Shown: one piece after another, positions 9,468 to 18,260 of the stretch
How positions within the stretch are numbered: the first letter of the stretch is position 1
How the letters are laid out: each line of letters opens with the position of its first letter
Origin: Nocardioides allogilvus
GTDB lineage: Bacteria; Actinomycetota; Actinomycetes; Propionibacteriales; Nocardioidaceae
DNA: 64,000 nucleotides
Direction: 5' to 3'
Assembly: GCF_003047285.1 (NCBI RefSeq)
Contig: NZ_PZYX01000011.1
Span: forward strand, 62,001-126,000
Made by a program: the position numbers and the translations under genes
The notes under the pieces: generated by a model
What the model was told of the DNA's origin: nothing
The model's database searches: none
What the model saw: only the letters and a program-made list of their open reading frames with translations

Positions 9468-10679
9468 GTGTCCCGTCAGTTGCGAGAGGTCGTCTTCGTA
9501 GACGGCGTGCGCACCCCATTCGGCAAGGCCAAGGGCCAGTACGCCGAGACCCGCGCCGACGACCTCGTCATCAAGTGCATCAGCGAGCTCATCCGCCGCA
9601 ACCCGTCGCTCCCGCCCGAGCGGATCGACGAGGTCGCCATCGCCGCCACCACGCAGATCGGCGACCAGGGCCTGACCATCGGCCGCACGGCGGGCATGCT
9701 CGCCGGCCTGCCGATCAGCGTCCCCGGCTTCGCCATCGACCGCATGTGCGCCGGCGCGCTCACGGCCGTGACGACCACCGCCGGCGGCATCGCCTTCGGT
9801 TCCTACGACGTCGTCATCGCCGGCGGTGTCGAGCACATGGGCCGTCACCCGATGGGTGAGGGCGTCGACCCCAACCCGCGCATCATCTCCGAGAAGATCG
9901 TGGACCCCGAGGCGCTCGCCATGGGCAACACCGCGGAGAACCTCCACGACCGCTACCCGGCGATCACCAAGGAGCGCGCTGACGCCTACGCCGTCGCCTC
10001 GCAGGCCAAGGCCGCCGCGGCGTACGCCGCCGGGCTGATCCAGCCGGACCTCGTCCCCGTCGCCACCCGTTCCGCCGACGAGGGCTGGGGCCTCGCCACC
10101 ACCGACGAGCCGATGCGCCCGCAGACGACCATGGAGTCGCTGGCGACCCTGAAGACCCCGTTCCGCTCGCACGGTCGCGTGACCGCGGGCAACGCGGCCG
10201 GCATCAACGACGGCGCCACCGCCTGCATCCTGGCAGCGGAGGACGTCGCCACCGAGCTCGGACTCGAGCCCAAGATGCGACTGGTCTCCTACTCCTTCGT
10301 CGGAGTCGAGGCCGAGTTCATGGGTGCCGGCCCGATCCCGGCGACCGAGAAGGCGCTGCGCCTGGCCGGTCTGGGCATCGACGACATCGACGGCTTCGAG
10401 ATCAACGAGGCCTTCGCGGTCCAGGTGCTCTCCCTCCTCGATCACTACGGCATCGCCGACGACGACGCGCGCGTCAACCCGTTCGGCGGCGCCATCGCCT
10501 TCGGCCACCCGCTGGCCTCGTCCGGCGTGCGACTGATGCTGCAGCTGTCTCGCCAGTTCGAGCAGGACCCGAGCAAGCGCTACGGCATCACGACCATGTG
10601 CGTCGGGCTCGGCATGGGCGGCACCATCGTCTGGGAGAACCCGAACTGGAACGGCAACACCGAAGGGAAGACCAAGTGA
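9468..10679 (+). CDS. fadA: Acetyl-CoA C-acyltransferase (beta-oxidation thiolase)
   Basis: A 403-aa thiolase, the usual length for FadA. The nucleophile is the Cys of DRMCAGALTAV (about residue 89). NEAFAVQVL gives the conserved His/Asn region, FGHPLASSG the active-site histidine and CVGLGMGG the second cysteine. The start is a GTG with AGGAGA five bases upstream. Its stop overlaps the GTG of fadB (GTGA), so thiolase and multifunctional subunits are translated together, as expected for the trifunctional beta-oxidation complex. The palindrome at 9405-9420 may control both. Confidence 0.95.
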   Translation: MSRQLREVVFVDGVRTPFGKAKGQYAETRADDLVIKCISELIRRNPSLPPERIDEVAIAATTQIGDQGLTIGRTAGMLAGLPISVPGFAIDRMCAGALTAVTTTAGGIAFGSYDVVIAGGVEHMGRHPMGEGVDPNPRIISEKIVDPEALAMGNTAENLHDRYPAITKERADAYAVASQAKAAAAYAAGLIQPDLVPVATRSADEGWGLATTDEPMRPQTTMESLATLKTPFRSHGRVTAGNAAGINDGATACILAAEDVATELGLEPKMRLVSYSFVGVEAEFMGAGPIPATEKALRLAGLGIDDIDGFEINEAFAVQVLSLLDHYGIADDDARVNPFGGAIAFGHPLASSGVRLMLQLSRQFEQDPSKRYGITTMCVGLGMGGTIVWENPNWNGNTEGKTK

Positions 10680-12757
10680 GCGACGTCATCACGCGCGCCG
10701 AGGCGCTCGTCACCGAGGCCGAGGTCATCACCCAGGCCAAGCTCCGCAAGGTCACCCTGCCGGGTGCCGCGGGGGTCATGGGCCTGATCACGCTCGACAA
10801 CGGCCACGACCACACGAAGCCGAACACGTTCGGCCCGGGATCCCTGGTCGAGCTCGACAAGGCGATCGACGCGGCCCTCGCCGACGACGAGATCACGTCG
10901 CTGGGCGTCACCGGCAAGCCGTTCATCCTCGCCGCCGGCGCCGACCTGACCGCGCTGCGCTCGGCCGGTTCGCCGGACGCGATCCGCACGATCGCCGAGC
11001 TCGGGCACTTCGTCTTCGGCAAGCTCGCGGACGGCGGCAAGCCGTCGTTCGGCTTCATCAACGGGCTCGCCCTCGGCGGTGGCTTCGAGGTCGCCCTCAA
11101 CTGCACCTACCGCACGGTGCTCGAGTCCATCCCGGCCGCCGGGCTCCCCGAGGTCATGCTCGGGCTGGTCCCCGGCTGGGGCGGCGCCTGGCTCGTCCCC
11201 AACCTCGTCGGAGCCGGCACGGCCGTCAAGGTCGCCCTGGAGAACCCGCTCAACCAGGGCAAGGTGCTCAAGGGCCAGGAGGTCTTCGACCTCGGCCTCG
11301 CCGACGCGATCTTCGGTGGCGCCGACTACCTCGAGCAGTCGCTGCTCTGGGCGTCGCGCGTGCTCACCGGTGACGTCACGGTCGAGCGCACCGAGGTCGA
11401 CCGCGGCCAGGCCTGGGACGACGCCGTCGCCTGGGGTCGTGCCGTCGCCGAGGGCAAGACCGGTGGCAAGTCCGTCGCCGCGACCCGCCTGCTCGACCTG
11501 ATCGCTGCCGCGAAGACCAACACCAAGGCCGAGGGCTTCGCGCTCGAGGACCAGGCGCTGGTCGACCTGGCCGCGTCGCCGGAGCTCGACGCGAGCCTGT
11601 ACTCGTTCGACCTGACCCAGAAGCGCGCCAAGCGTCCGGCCGGTGCACCCGACCGCAGCCTGGCCCGCAAGGTCACCAAGGTCGGCATCATCGGCGCCGG
11701 TCTGATGGCCTCGCAGTTCGCACTGCTCTTCGTCCGTCGCCTCAAGGTGCCCGTGGTCCTCACCGACCTCGACCAGGAGCGTGCGGACAAGGGCGTCGCC
11801 TACGTCCACGGCGAGATCGACAAGCTCGTCGCCAAGGGCCGCCTGACCACGGATGGCGCCAACCGCCTCAAGGCGCTCGTCACCGCCGAGGTCGACTACG
11901 CCCAGGCCTTCTCGGACGCCGACTTCATCATCGAGGCCGTGTTCGAGGAGATGGGCGTCAAGAAGACCGTCTTCGCCAACGCGGAGAAGGTCGCCCCCGA
12001 GCACGCTGTCTTCGCGACCAACACCTCCTCGCTCTCCATCACCGAGATGGCCTCCGACCTGGAGCACCCGGAGCGAGTGGTGGGCTTCCACTTCTTCAAC
12101 CCGGTCGCGATCATGCCCCTGGTCGAGATCGTCAAGGGCGAGACCACCTCCGACGAGGCGCTCGCGACCGCGTTCGCCACGTCCAAGGGCCTGGGCAAGA
12201 CCTCGATCCTCGTGAAGGACTCGCCGTCCTTCATCGTGAACCGCCTGCTGGGCCGCTTCATGGGCGAGGTCGCCAGGATCGCCGACGAGGGCACCCCGGT
12301 GCCCGAGGTCGACAAGGCCTTCGCCGGTCTGTCGCCGATGCCGCCGTTCGTGCTGCTCGGCCTGGTCGGTCCGGCCATCGCGCTGCACAACAACGAGACG
12401 CTCAACCGGGCGTTCCCCGACCGCATGTACGTCTCGGAGAACCTGCAGAAGGTCGTCGAGGCCAAGATCGGTTCGTGGTACGCCGCCGACGGGACCGTGG
12501 CCCCGGAGGTCGAGGCGCTCGTCGTCCCGGCCGCCAACCCGGTGGTCAGGTCCGTCGACGAGATCCGCACCGCGGTCCTCGAGGCACTGGCCGACGAGAT
12601 CCGCCGGATGCTCGACGAGGGCGTCGCGCTGGCGCCCGAGGACATCGACCTCGCGATGATCATGGGCGCGGGGTTCCAGTTCTGGAACGGTGGCATCACC
12701 AAGCTGCTCGACCGCGAGGGAGTCTCGGAGAAGGTCAACGGCAAGCGCTTCCACTGA
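10676..12757 (+). CDS. fadB: Beta-oxidation multifunctional protein (enoyl-CoA hydratase / 3-hydroxyacyl-CoA dehydrogenase)
   Basis: A 693-aa FadB-type alpha subunit. The N-terminal crotonase domain shows ALGGGFEVALNC and LPEVMLGLVPGWGG around residues 130-175. The dehydrogenase domain begins near 335 with the NAD loop GIIGAGLMAS and carries ATNTSSLSITEM and GFHFFNPVAIMPLVEIV. It converts enoyl-CoA to 3-ketoacyl-CoA, which FadA then cleaves. I use the GTG at 10676 that overlaps the fadA stop; the longer frame reads into fadA. Together they form a complete thiolytic cycle unit. Confidence 0.95.
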   Translation: MSDVITRAEALVTEAEVITQAKLRKVTLPGAAGVMGLITLDNGHDHTKPNTFGPGSLVELDKAIDAALADDEITSLGVTGKPFILAAGADLTALRSAGSPDAIRTIAELGHFVFGKLADGGKPSFGFINGLALGGGFEVALNCTYRTVLESIPAAGLPEVMLGLVPGWGGAWLVPNLVGAGTAVKVALENPLNQGKVLKGQEVFDLGLADAIFGGADYLEQSLLWASRVLTGDVTVERTEVDRGQAWDDAVAWGRAVAEGKTGGKSVAATRLLDLIAAAKTNTKAEGFALEDQALVDLAASPELDASLYSFDLTQKRAKRPAGAPDRSLARKVTKVGIIGAGLMASQFALLFVRRLKVPVVLTDLDQERADKGVAYVHGEIDKLVAKGRLTTDGANRLKALVTAEVDYAQAFSDADFIIEAVFEEMGVKKTVFANAEKVAPEHAVFATNTSSLSITEMASDLEHPERVVGFHFFNPVAIMPLVEIVKGETTSDEALATAFATSKGLGKTSILVKDSPSFIVNRLLGRFMGEVARIADEGTPVPEVDKAFAGLSPMPPFVLLGLVGPAIALHNNETLNRAFPDRMYVSENLQKVVEAKIGSWYAADGTVAPEVEALVVPAANPVVRSVDEIRTAVLEALADEIRRMLDEGVALAPEDIDLAMIMGAGFQFWNGGITKLLDREGVSEKVNGKRFH

Positions 12758-12767
12758 TCGCTGACCC

Positions 12768-12814
12768 GCCAGTCCCCGGTCCAGACCGCTTCCAGCGGCG
12801 GGCCGGGGACTGGC
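12768..12814 (+). terminator. Hairpin after fadB
   Basis: Arms GCCAGTCCCCGG (12768-12779) and CCGGGGACTGGC (12803-12814) are perfect over 12 bp with a 23-base loop that can itself fold partly. It begins 11 bases after the fadB stop. Confidence 0.7.
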
Positions 12815-12931
12815 CATTTCTGACCATGCCCGGCTGACCGCTCGGGGGTGCCGCGCGGACGCGACTTCTCCTAGCCTCGAAGAGGTCGAGGCCACCGTGG
12901 TCCCTCTCGGACGACTCCCCGGGAGAAGATC

Positions 12932-14668
12932 ATGGCCCTATCGCTCCACAGCCGACTGCTCATCACCGCCGCCCTCGTCACTGTCGCGGCCACGTCCGGC
13001 GGGGCGGCCTACGCCGACCAGGTCGCCAACAACCTCGACGGCTCGGTGGACGCCGCCGCCGAGGTGATGCCGCTCAACGTCGGCGCCGACGGCAGCACCG
13101 TGCTGCGGGTCCTGACCGCCAACGGGGACGGCAAGAACGGGTGCAACCTCACCGGGGCGACGATCGCCACGTTCAGCGTGCAGTCCTCCGCGACCGACGT
13201 GGCGACGGTGACGCCCGGCACGGTGACGTTCGACTCCTGCGAGCGGACAGTGGTGCTCACCGTCACCGCGCACAGCGTCGGCTCGAGCGCCATCACGCTC
13301 ACCCAGACGGCCAACACCACGAGCGGCAGCTTCGAGGTGGACCCCGCCTCCTTCACCGTCAACGTCGCCCCGCCGGCCAACACCGCGCCGGGCGTCGAGG
13401 TCACCGGCATCGACCGGTCGTCCTACGAGCTGGGCCTCGACACGCTGCCGACGCCCGGTTGCGCGGCCACCGACGCGGAGGACGGTCCCAGCTCCCCCGA
13501 GCCGACGGTCCTGGACACCCGTGACGCGCTCGGCCTCGGCACGGTCAGCGTGAGCTGCGCCTACACCGACGAGGGAGGGCTCTCCGCCGTCTCCTCACAG
13601 TCGTACACCGTTGTCGACACCATCGCGCCGGTGATCGAGCTCGTCTCCGTCACCCCGGCGGCCGGTGCCCATGGCTGGCACGGCTCCCCCGTCACCGCGA
13701 CCTGGAGCTGCTCCGACGCCGGCTCCGGCGTCGAGGCGGCCGAGGTCTCGGCCACGACCGTGGGCGAGGGCGGCGACCTGGAGCTCACCGACACCTGCAC
13801 CGACCGCGCGGGACACTCCACCAGCGACACCGTCGAGGACCTCCGTGTCGACCTGACCGATCCGGTCATCACGATCGGGCGCAGTCCCGCTGCCAACGCC
13901 GCCGGTTGGAACAACGTCGACGTCACCGTCGCCTGGGCCTGCGCCGACACGCTCTCGGGAACCACCGACCCGGGAGGCTCCGCCGTCCTCGGTGAGGGTG
14001 CCGATCAGTCCGTCACCGCCACTTGCACCGACCTGGCCGGCAACAGCGCCACCGACGAGGTCACCGACGTCGACGTCGACCAGACCGCGCCCGAGGTCTC
14101 GTGGACCAGCCCGATCGCGGACGGTTCGTCGTACTACTTCGGCAGCGTCCCGGACTCACCGACCTGCTCGGCCACCGACCTCCTGTCGGGCCTCGACGGA
14201 GCCTGCGCCGTCGGTGGCCACGCCACCACGGTGGGGACCCACACGGTGACGGCCCGCGCCAGCGACGTCGCCGGCAACACGTCGCAACTGTCGAGCAGCT
14301 ACACGGTCATGGCGTGGACGCTGAACGGCTACGACAAGCCGGTCGACGGGGTCGGTGTCTGGAACACCGTGAAGAACGGTTCCACCGTGCCGCTCAAGTT
14401 CGAGGCCCTCATGGGCAGCGCCGAGATCACCGACGTGACCACGCTCGGTGCGCAGTTCACGGTCAAGGGGGTCGCGTGCCCGGGCGCCGGAGCAGTGACC
14501 GAGGACGTGGAGCTGACGACCACCGGCGGCACGACCTTCCGCTACGACTGGTCGGGTGGGCAGTTCGTCCAGAACTGGCAGACCCCGAAGAAGGCCGGGG
14601 CCTGCTACCAGGTGATCACCACGACCGCCGACGGCTCCAGCCTCTCGGCCCTGTTCAAGCTGAAGTAG
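12932..14668 (+). CDS. Secreted Ig-like repeat protein with C-terminal PxKF domain
   Basis: A 578-aa exported protein with a signal peptide (about residues 1-28, ending AYA-DQ). The rest is a series of Ser/Thr/Asp-rich beta domains. Two repeats begin with D-x-T-(A/D)-P-V-I and carry paired cysteines in TW(S/A)C and TCTD(R/L)AG. The last 110 residues start GYDKPVDG...NTVKNGSTVPLKFE, the PxKF module found at the end of many actinobacterial surface proteins. No catalytic motif is visible. It is probably an adhesin or surface-layer component, but this is inference. The start is the ATG with GGGAGAAG nearby. It stands alone between two hairpins. Confidence 0.8.
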   Translation: MALSLHSRLLITAALVTVAATSGGAAYADQVANNLDGSVDAAAEVMPLNVGADGSTVLRVLTANGDGKNGCNLTGATIATFSVQSSATDVATVTPGTVTFDSCERTVVLTVTAHSVGSSAITLTQTANTTSGSFEVDPASFTVNVAPPANTAPGVEVTGIDRSSYELGLDTLPTPGCAATDAEDGPSSPEPTVLDTRDALGLGTVSVSCAYTDEGGLSAVSSQSYTVVDTIAPVIELVSVTPAAGAHGWHGSPVTATWSCSDAGSGVEAAEVSATTVGEGGDLELTDTCTDRAGHSTSDTVEDLRVDLTDPVITIGRSPAANAAGWNNVDVTVAWACADTLSGTTDPGGSAVLGEGADQSVTATCTDLAGNSATDEVTDVDVDQTAPEVSWTSPIADGSSYYFGSVPDSPTCSATDLLSGLDGACAVGGHATTVGTHTVTARASDVAGNTSQLSSSYTVMAWTLNGYDKPVDGVGVWNTVKNGSTVPLKFEALMGSAEITDVTTLGAQFTVKGVACPGAGAVTEDVELTTTGGTTFRYDWSGGQFVQNWQTPKKAGACYQVITTTADGSSLSALFKLK

Positions 14669-14697
14669 GGCTCGCATCCGTGGGGGCAGCGGGGGTG

Positions 14698-14731
14698 CAG
14701 GGGCGTGCGGCCGAAGGGTCGGACGCCCCTG
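14698..14731 (+). terminator. Hairpin after the PxKF protein
   Basis: CAGGGGCGT (14698-14706) and ACGCCCCTG (14723-14731) are perfect nine-base arms, 30 bases after the stop codon. The loop is 16 bases. Confidence 0.55.
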
Positions 14732-14813
14732 TCGCACATCGCCTGCCTCTCCGGGTCGGCTGCCCGCGCCCGTCTCTGGCATGCTGAATGCCCCGTCGTC
14801 GGCAGGAGGCACC

Positions 14814-16361
14814 ATGAGCGCAACCATCGAACACTCCGAGGAGCACCGGGGGGCGTTCAGCTCCCGCAAGGTGTTCATCCTCGCCGCGATCGGCTCAGCC
14901 GTCGGGCTCGGCAACATCTGGCGCTTTCCCTACGTCGCCTACGAGAACGGTGGCGGGGCGTTCATCATCCCCTACCTCGTCGCCCTGCTCACTGCAGGTC
15001 TGCCGTTCCTGCTGCTCGACTACGGCCTCGGTCATCGCTACCGCGGCTCCGCACCCCTCGCCTTCCGCCGAGCCCATCGCTCGGCCGAGGGCCTCGGCTG
15101 GTGGCAGGTCGCGATCTGCTTCGTCATCGCCGTCTACTACGCGGCGGTCATCGCCTGGGCCGCTCGCTACGCATTCTTCTCGATCGACAAGGCCTGGGGC
15201 GACGACCCGGAGGGGTTCCTCTTCGGCTCCTACCTCCAGGCGGGCGACCCCGGGATCGGGTTCGACTTCGTCAGCGGAGTGACAGTGCCGCTGGTGCTCG
15301 TCTGGGTGGCGGTCCTCGCCATCATGGCGCTCGGAGTGCAGAAGGGCATCGGCGCCACCTCGGTGGTGTTCATCCCGGTGCTGTTCATCGCCTTCATCGC
15401 CCTCGTGGTGGTGGCCCTGACGCTCGAAGGTGCCTCGACCGGCCTCGACGCGCTGTTCACGCCCGACTGGGGAGCCCTGGGTGAGACGAGCGTGTGGATC
15501 GCGGCCTTCGGCCAGATCTTCTTCTCGCTCTCCGTCGGTTTCGGCATCATGATCACCTACGCGTCCTACGTCGGACGTCGCAGCGACATGACCGGGTCCG
15601 GTCTGGTGGTGGGCTTCGCCAACTCGGGCTTCGAGCTGCTCGCCGGCATCGGCGTCTTCGCTGCGCTCGGCTTCATGGCCACCGCGGCCGGCACCACCGT
15701 CGACCAGGTGGCGACCGACGGCCTCGGACTCGCCTTCATCGCGTTCCCGGCGATCATCAACGAGGCGCCCGCAGGAGCGCTGATCGGCGTCCTGTTCTTC
15801 GGGTCCCTGGTCGTGGCCGGGGTGACCTCGCTGGTGAGCGTGATCGAGGTCGTGATCTCCGCGGTGCGTGACAAGTTCGAGATGTCGCGGGTCGGCGCCT
15901 CCATGGCCGTCGGCATTCCGGCGGCGCTGATCAGCATCACGCTGCTGGGCACCACCACCGGCGTCTACGTCCTCGACATCGTCGACCACTTCATCAACCG
16001 CTTCGGCATCCTGGTGGTCGCGGTGGCGAGCATGATCGCGCTGTCGTGGGTGTTCAAGAAGACCGGCCTCCTGCGCGAGCACCTCAACCGCGACGGATCG
16101 GTGCGGGTCGGCACGTGGTGGCAGTGGCTGATCGGGCTCATCGCTCCGGCCGCGCTGACCTTCATCCTGGTGAACGAGTTCATCAACAACCTCCAGAAGC
16201 CCTATGGGGACTACCCGACCTGGATGCTCAACACACTCGGATGGGGGCTGGCTGTCGCGGTGGTGATCTTCGGCTTCCTGGCCGCACGCATGCCGTGGCG
16301 CGACACCACCTTCCTCGGTGATCCCGAGATCCAGGCACGAGAAGACGAGAGGAGCTCCTGA
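14814..16361 (+). CDS. metP: Sodium-dependent amino-acid importer, NSS family large subunit
   Basis: A 515-aa sodium:neurotransmitter-symporter family protein with about 12 hydrophobic segments. The first helix carries the family sequence GSAVGLGNIWRFPY, which forms the sodium and substrate site. It starts at the ATG at 14814 with AGGAGG six bases upstream; the frame is open further upstream but has no site. It overlaps a 42-aa membrane peptide at its stop. That pairing is the hallmark of MetP/MetS of Corynebacterium glutamicum, which imports methionine and alanine. The substrate here is inferred from that family. Confidence 0.9.
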   Translation: MSATIEHSEEHRGAFSSRKVFILAAIGSAVGLGNIWRFPYVAYENGGGAFIIPYLVALLTAGLPFLLLDYGLGHRYRGSAPLAFRRAHRSAEGLGWWQVAICFVIAVYYAAVIAWAARYAFFSIDKAWGDDPEGFLFGSYLQAGDPGIGFDFVSGVTVPLVLVWVAVLAIMALGVQKGIGATSVVFIPVLFIAFIALVVVALTLEGASTGLDALFTPDWGALGETSVWIAAFGQIFFSLSVGFGIMITYASYVGRRSDMTGSGLVVGFANSGFELLAGIGVFAALGFMATAAGTTVDQVATDGLGLAFIAFPAIINEAPAGALIGVLFFGSLVVAGVTSLVSVIEVVISAVRDKFEMSRVGASMAVGIPAALISITLLGTTTGVYVLDIVDHFINRFGILVVAVASMIALSWVFKKTGLLREHLNRDGSVRVGTWWQWLIGLIAPAALTFILVNEFINNLQKPYGDYPTWMLNTLGWGLAVAVVIFGFLAARMPWRDTTFLGDPEIQAREDERSS

Positions 16362-16489
16362 TGTCCGCTTCCGCCATCATCATGATGCTGGTCGCGATGA
16401 CCATCCTGTGGGGAGGTCTCGCTGTCGCGATCTGGAACATCAACCGCCACCCCGGCGAGGAACCCGAGGTCGTCCACCGCGACCTCTGA
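16361..16489 (+). CDS. metS: Small subunit of the NSS amino-acid importer
   Basis: A 42-aa protein with one membrane helix (IIMMLVAMTILWGGLAVAIW, residues 6-25), followed by the soluble tail NRHPGEEPEVV. Its ATG overlaps the metP stop (TGATG). MetS proteins of about 40-60 aa are required for MetP transport in corynebacteria. The gene is short enough to be missed by automatic length cut-offs. Position, topology and tail fit the family well. Confidence 0.88.
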   Translation: MSASAIIMMLVAMTILWGGLAVAIWNINRHPGEEPEVVHRDL

Positions 16490-16508
16490 ACCGGCCGGCT
16501 GCACGAGC

Positions 16509-16534
16509 GAACCTTTCGAGTGGCCGGGATCGTC
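16509..16534 (+). promoter_or_regulatory. ECF-type promoter of the sigma-factor operon
   Basis: GAACC (16509-16513) and CGTC (16531-16534) are separated by 17 bases. This is the -35/-10 pattern recognised by many ECF sigma factors. It lies about 50 bp before the sigma-factor start, which suggests autoregulation. Confidence 0.65.
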
Positions 16535-16585
16535 ATGTCGGGTGAGAGCAACACCCACACGTCACGACGAACCAGGAGCAGCACC

Positions 16586-17131
16586 ATGGCACGACGCGAT
16601 CCGGCGGACTTCGCCGAGTTCGTCGCTGCGCGGTCGTCGGCCCTGCACCGCGCGGCATACCTCATGGTGGGCGAGCGCCAGCTCGCCCAGGACCTCCTCC
16701 AGGAGGCCCTGACCAAGACGTATGTCGCGTGGCCGCGGCTGCGCGATCCCAGCAAGGCCGAGGCCTACACCCGCAGGGTCATCACCACGACCGCCATCAC
16801 GTGGTACCGGCGCAAGTCCTGGCAGGGCGAGCGCCCGACCGAGACGCTGCCGGAGACGATCGCGGGCGGGCACGACGACGCCGTCACCCAGCGGGAGTGG
16901 CTCTGGGCAGCCCTCCAGGAGCTGCCTCCCCGCCAGCGCGCAGCGATCGTGCTGCGCTTCTACGAAGACCTCACCGAGGCCCAGACCGCCGCTGCGATGG
17001 ACTGCGCCGTCGGCACCGTGAAGAGCCAGGTGTCCGCTGGCCTCACCAAGCTGCGCGCCCAGCTCGGCGACCGGTTCGGCGAGCACGCCACGGACCTCCT
17101 CCCCGCCAACCTGATGACGGTGACCCCATGA
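16586..17131 (+). CDS. ECF RNA polymerase sigma factor, SigE-like family
   Basis: A 181-aa sigma-70 factor with regions 2 and 4 only. Region 2 begins at about residue 8 with FAEFVAARSSALHRAAYLMVG and includes AQDLLQEALTKTYVAWPRL. Region 4 has LPPRQRAAIVLRFYEDLTEAQTA and the helix-turn-helix GTVKSQVSAGLTKLR. The start is the ATG at 16586 with AGGAG seven bases upstream. Its stop overlaps the next gene as ATGA, so it is coupled to a membrane protein that is probably its partner. A GAACC-N17-CGTC promoter upstream suggests that it drives its own operon. The inducing signal is unknown. Confidence 0.92.
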   Translation: MARRDPADFAEFVAARSSALHRAAYLMVGERQLAQDLLQEALTKTYVAWPRLRDPSKAEAYTRRVITTTAITWYRRKSWQGERPTETLPETIAGGHDDAVTQREWLWAALQELPPRQRAAIVLRFYEDLTEAQTAAAMDCAVGTVKSQVSAGLTKLRAQLGDRFGEHATDLLPANLMTVTP

Positions 17132-18243
17132 CAGAGCTGCTGAAGGACATGATGAACGAGCGTGCCGACGCCCTCGGCGCCCCGGACCTCGACGTGCTGG
17201 GCATGGTGCGCGAGGGCAACCGGCGCGTGGCGCGCCGGCGCACCGCGGTGCTCGGTGCCGGTGCAGCTGCGGCCGTCGTCGCGGCGATCGCCGTACCCAC
17301 CCTGCTGCCGGAGGCCGAACAGCGCGCGCAGGAGCCGTCCTTCGCGTCCGTCTTCACCGCCGGCGAGCCGTCCTACGCCGTCGGCTCGCAGGTGTACGTC
17401 GACGGCCGCACCTTCGACGTCGGCCGCCCGGTGCATGCCTACGTGCAGACCACGGTCGGGGTCGTCTTCAGCGACCGGTCCGGCACCGTGTGGGCCAGCG
17501 ACGGCACCGAGACCGTCGAGATCGGCACGACCGACGCGAAGCGCGCACACCTCGAGGCCGACGACTCACGCGCCGCGTGGACCGAGTACGTCGACGGCAC
17601 CGCGCCGCAGTACACCGTCTACGACCAGGCGAGCGGCGAGGTCGAGCGCAGCGTGTTCCAGACCGGCAACGACGGTCCCACGGAGTACGACGACGCCCTG
17701 CTCGCCGTCGACGGCGACGACGTCTACGTCCGCGACAGCCGCGGCATCGTCCGCTGGAACGTCGAGACCGGCGACCAGACGTCGCTCGGTCGGCCCCTCG
17801 GAGCGCAGGTCGAGGACGTGAAGTCGGGCGTGATCGCCTATGCGATCCCGAACACCGACGACGCGGTCGGCGGCACAGTCATCCACTTCGGTCGGGCCTT
17901 CGACACGGCCGTCGCGAGCGGGCTGCGCGACACCGAGGTGCTCGCGCTCTCCCCCGACGGCAGCACCGCGGTCGGCGAGCCCACGCCCGACACCCCGGCG
18001 CTGGCCGACACGGCCACCGGCGAGGTGACGGCGATCGAGAACCCCGGCTACGAGTACTTCACCGGCTTCGGCTGGGTCGACGACGACACCTATGTCGGGA
18101 TCGGGCTCGGCAACCCGTGGGTGAGCACCCCGGCCGACCTGCTCGAGTGCGAGGTCGGTGGCGCGTGCAGTGTCACCGGCTCGGCGATCGGGACGCTCGA
18201 CGCCGGCCTGGTCGTCCCCCTCGGCGTGCCGATGCAGGACTGA
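17128..18243 (+). CDS. Probable membrane-anchored anti-sigma / sensor protein
   Basis: A 371-aa single-pass protein. The cytosolic part is short (about 40 residues, ending RRVARRR), a helix follows at about 42-60 (VLGAGAAAAVVAAIAVPTLL), and about 300 external residues form beta-rich repeats like a propeller. Position next to, and coupled with, the ECF factor suggests an anti-sigma or accessory role. The cytosolic part lacks the H-x3-C-x2-C zinc anti-sigma motif, so it is not a standard ZAS protein. The start is the ATG at 17128 in the ATGA overlap; the open frame to its left lies over the sigma gene and is not used. Confidence 0.78.
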   Translation: MTELLKDMMNERADALGAPDLDVLGMVREGNRRVARRRTAVLGAGAAAAVVAAIAVPTLLPEAEQRAQEPSFASVFTAGEPSYAVGSQVYVDGRTFDVGRPVHAYVQTTVGVVFSDRSGTVWASDGTETVEIGTTDAKRAHLEADDSRAAWTEYVDGTAPQYTVYDQASGEVERSVFQTGNDGPTEYDDALLAVDGDDVYVRDSRGIVRWNVETGDQTSLGRPLGAQVEDVKSGVIAYAIPNTDDAVGGTVIHFGRAFDTAVASGLRDTEVLALSPDGSTAVGEPTPDTPALADTATGEVTAIENPGYEYFTGFGWVDDDTYVGIGLGNPWVSTPADLLECEVGGACSVTGSAIGTLDAGLVVPLGVPMQD

Positions 18244-18260
18244 GCCGCACCAGCCAGGCG

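Noticed and set aside
10580..12895. A 771-codon open frame on the minus strand over fadB
   Set aside because: It is antisense to fadB, has no domain, and has the same GC-driven composition.
17128..18243. Classical zinc anti-sigma factor
   Set aside because: The cytosolic part lacks the H-x3-C-x2-C motif; position alone supports an anti-sigma role.
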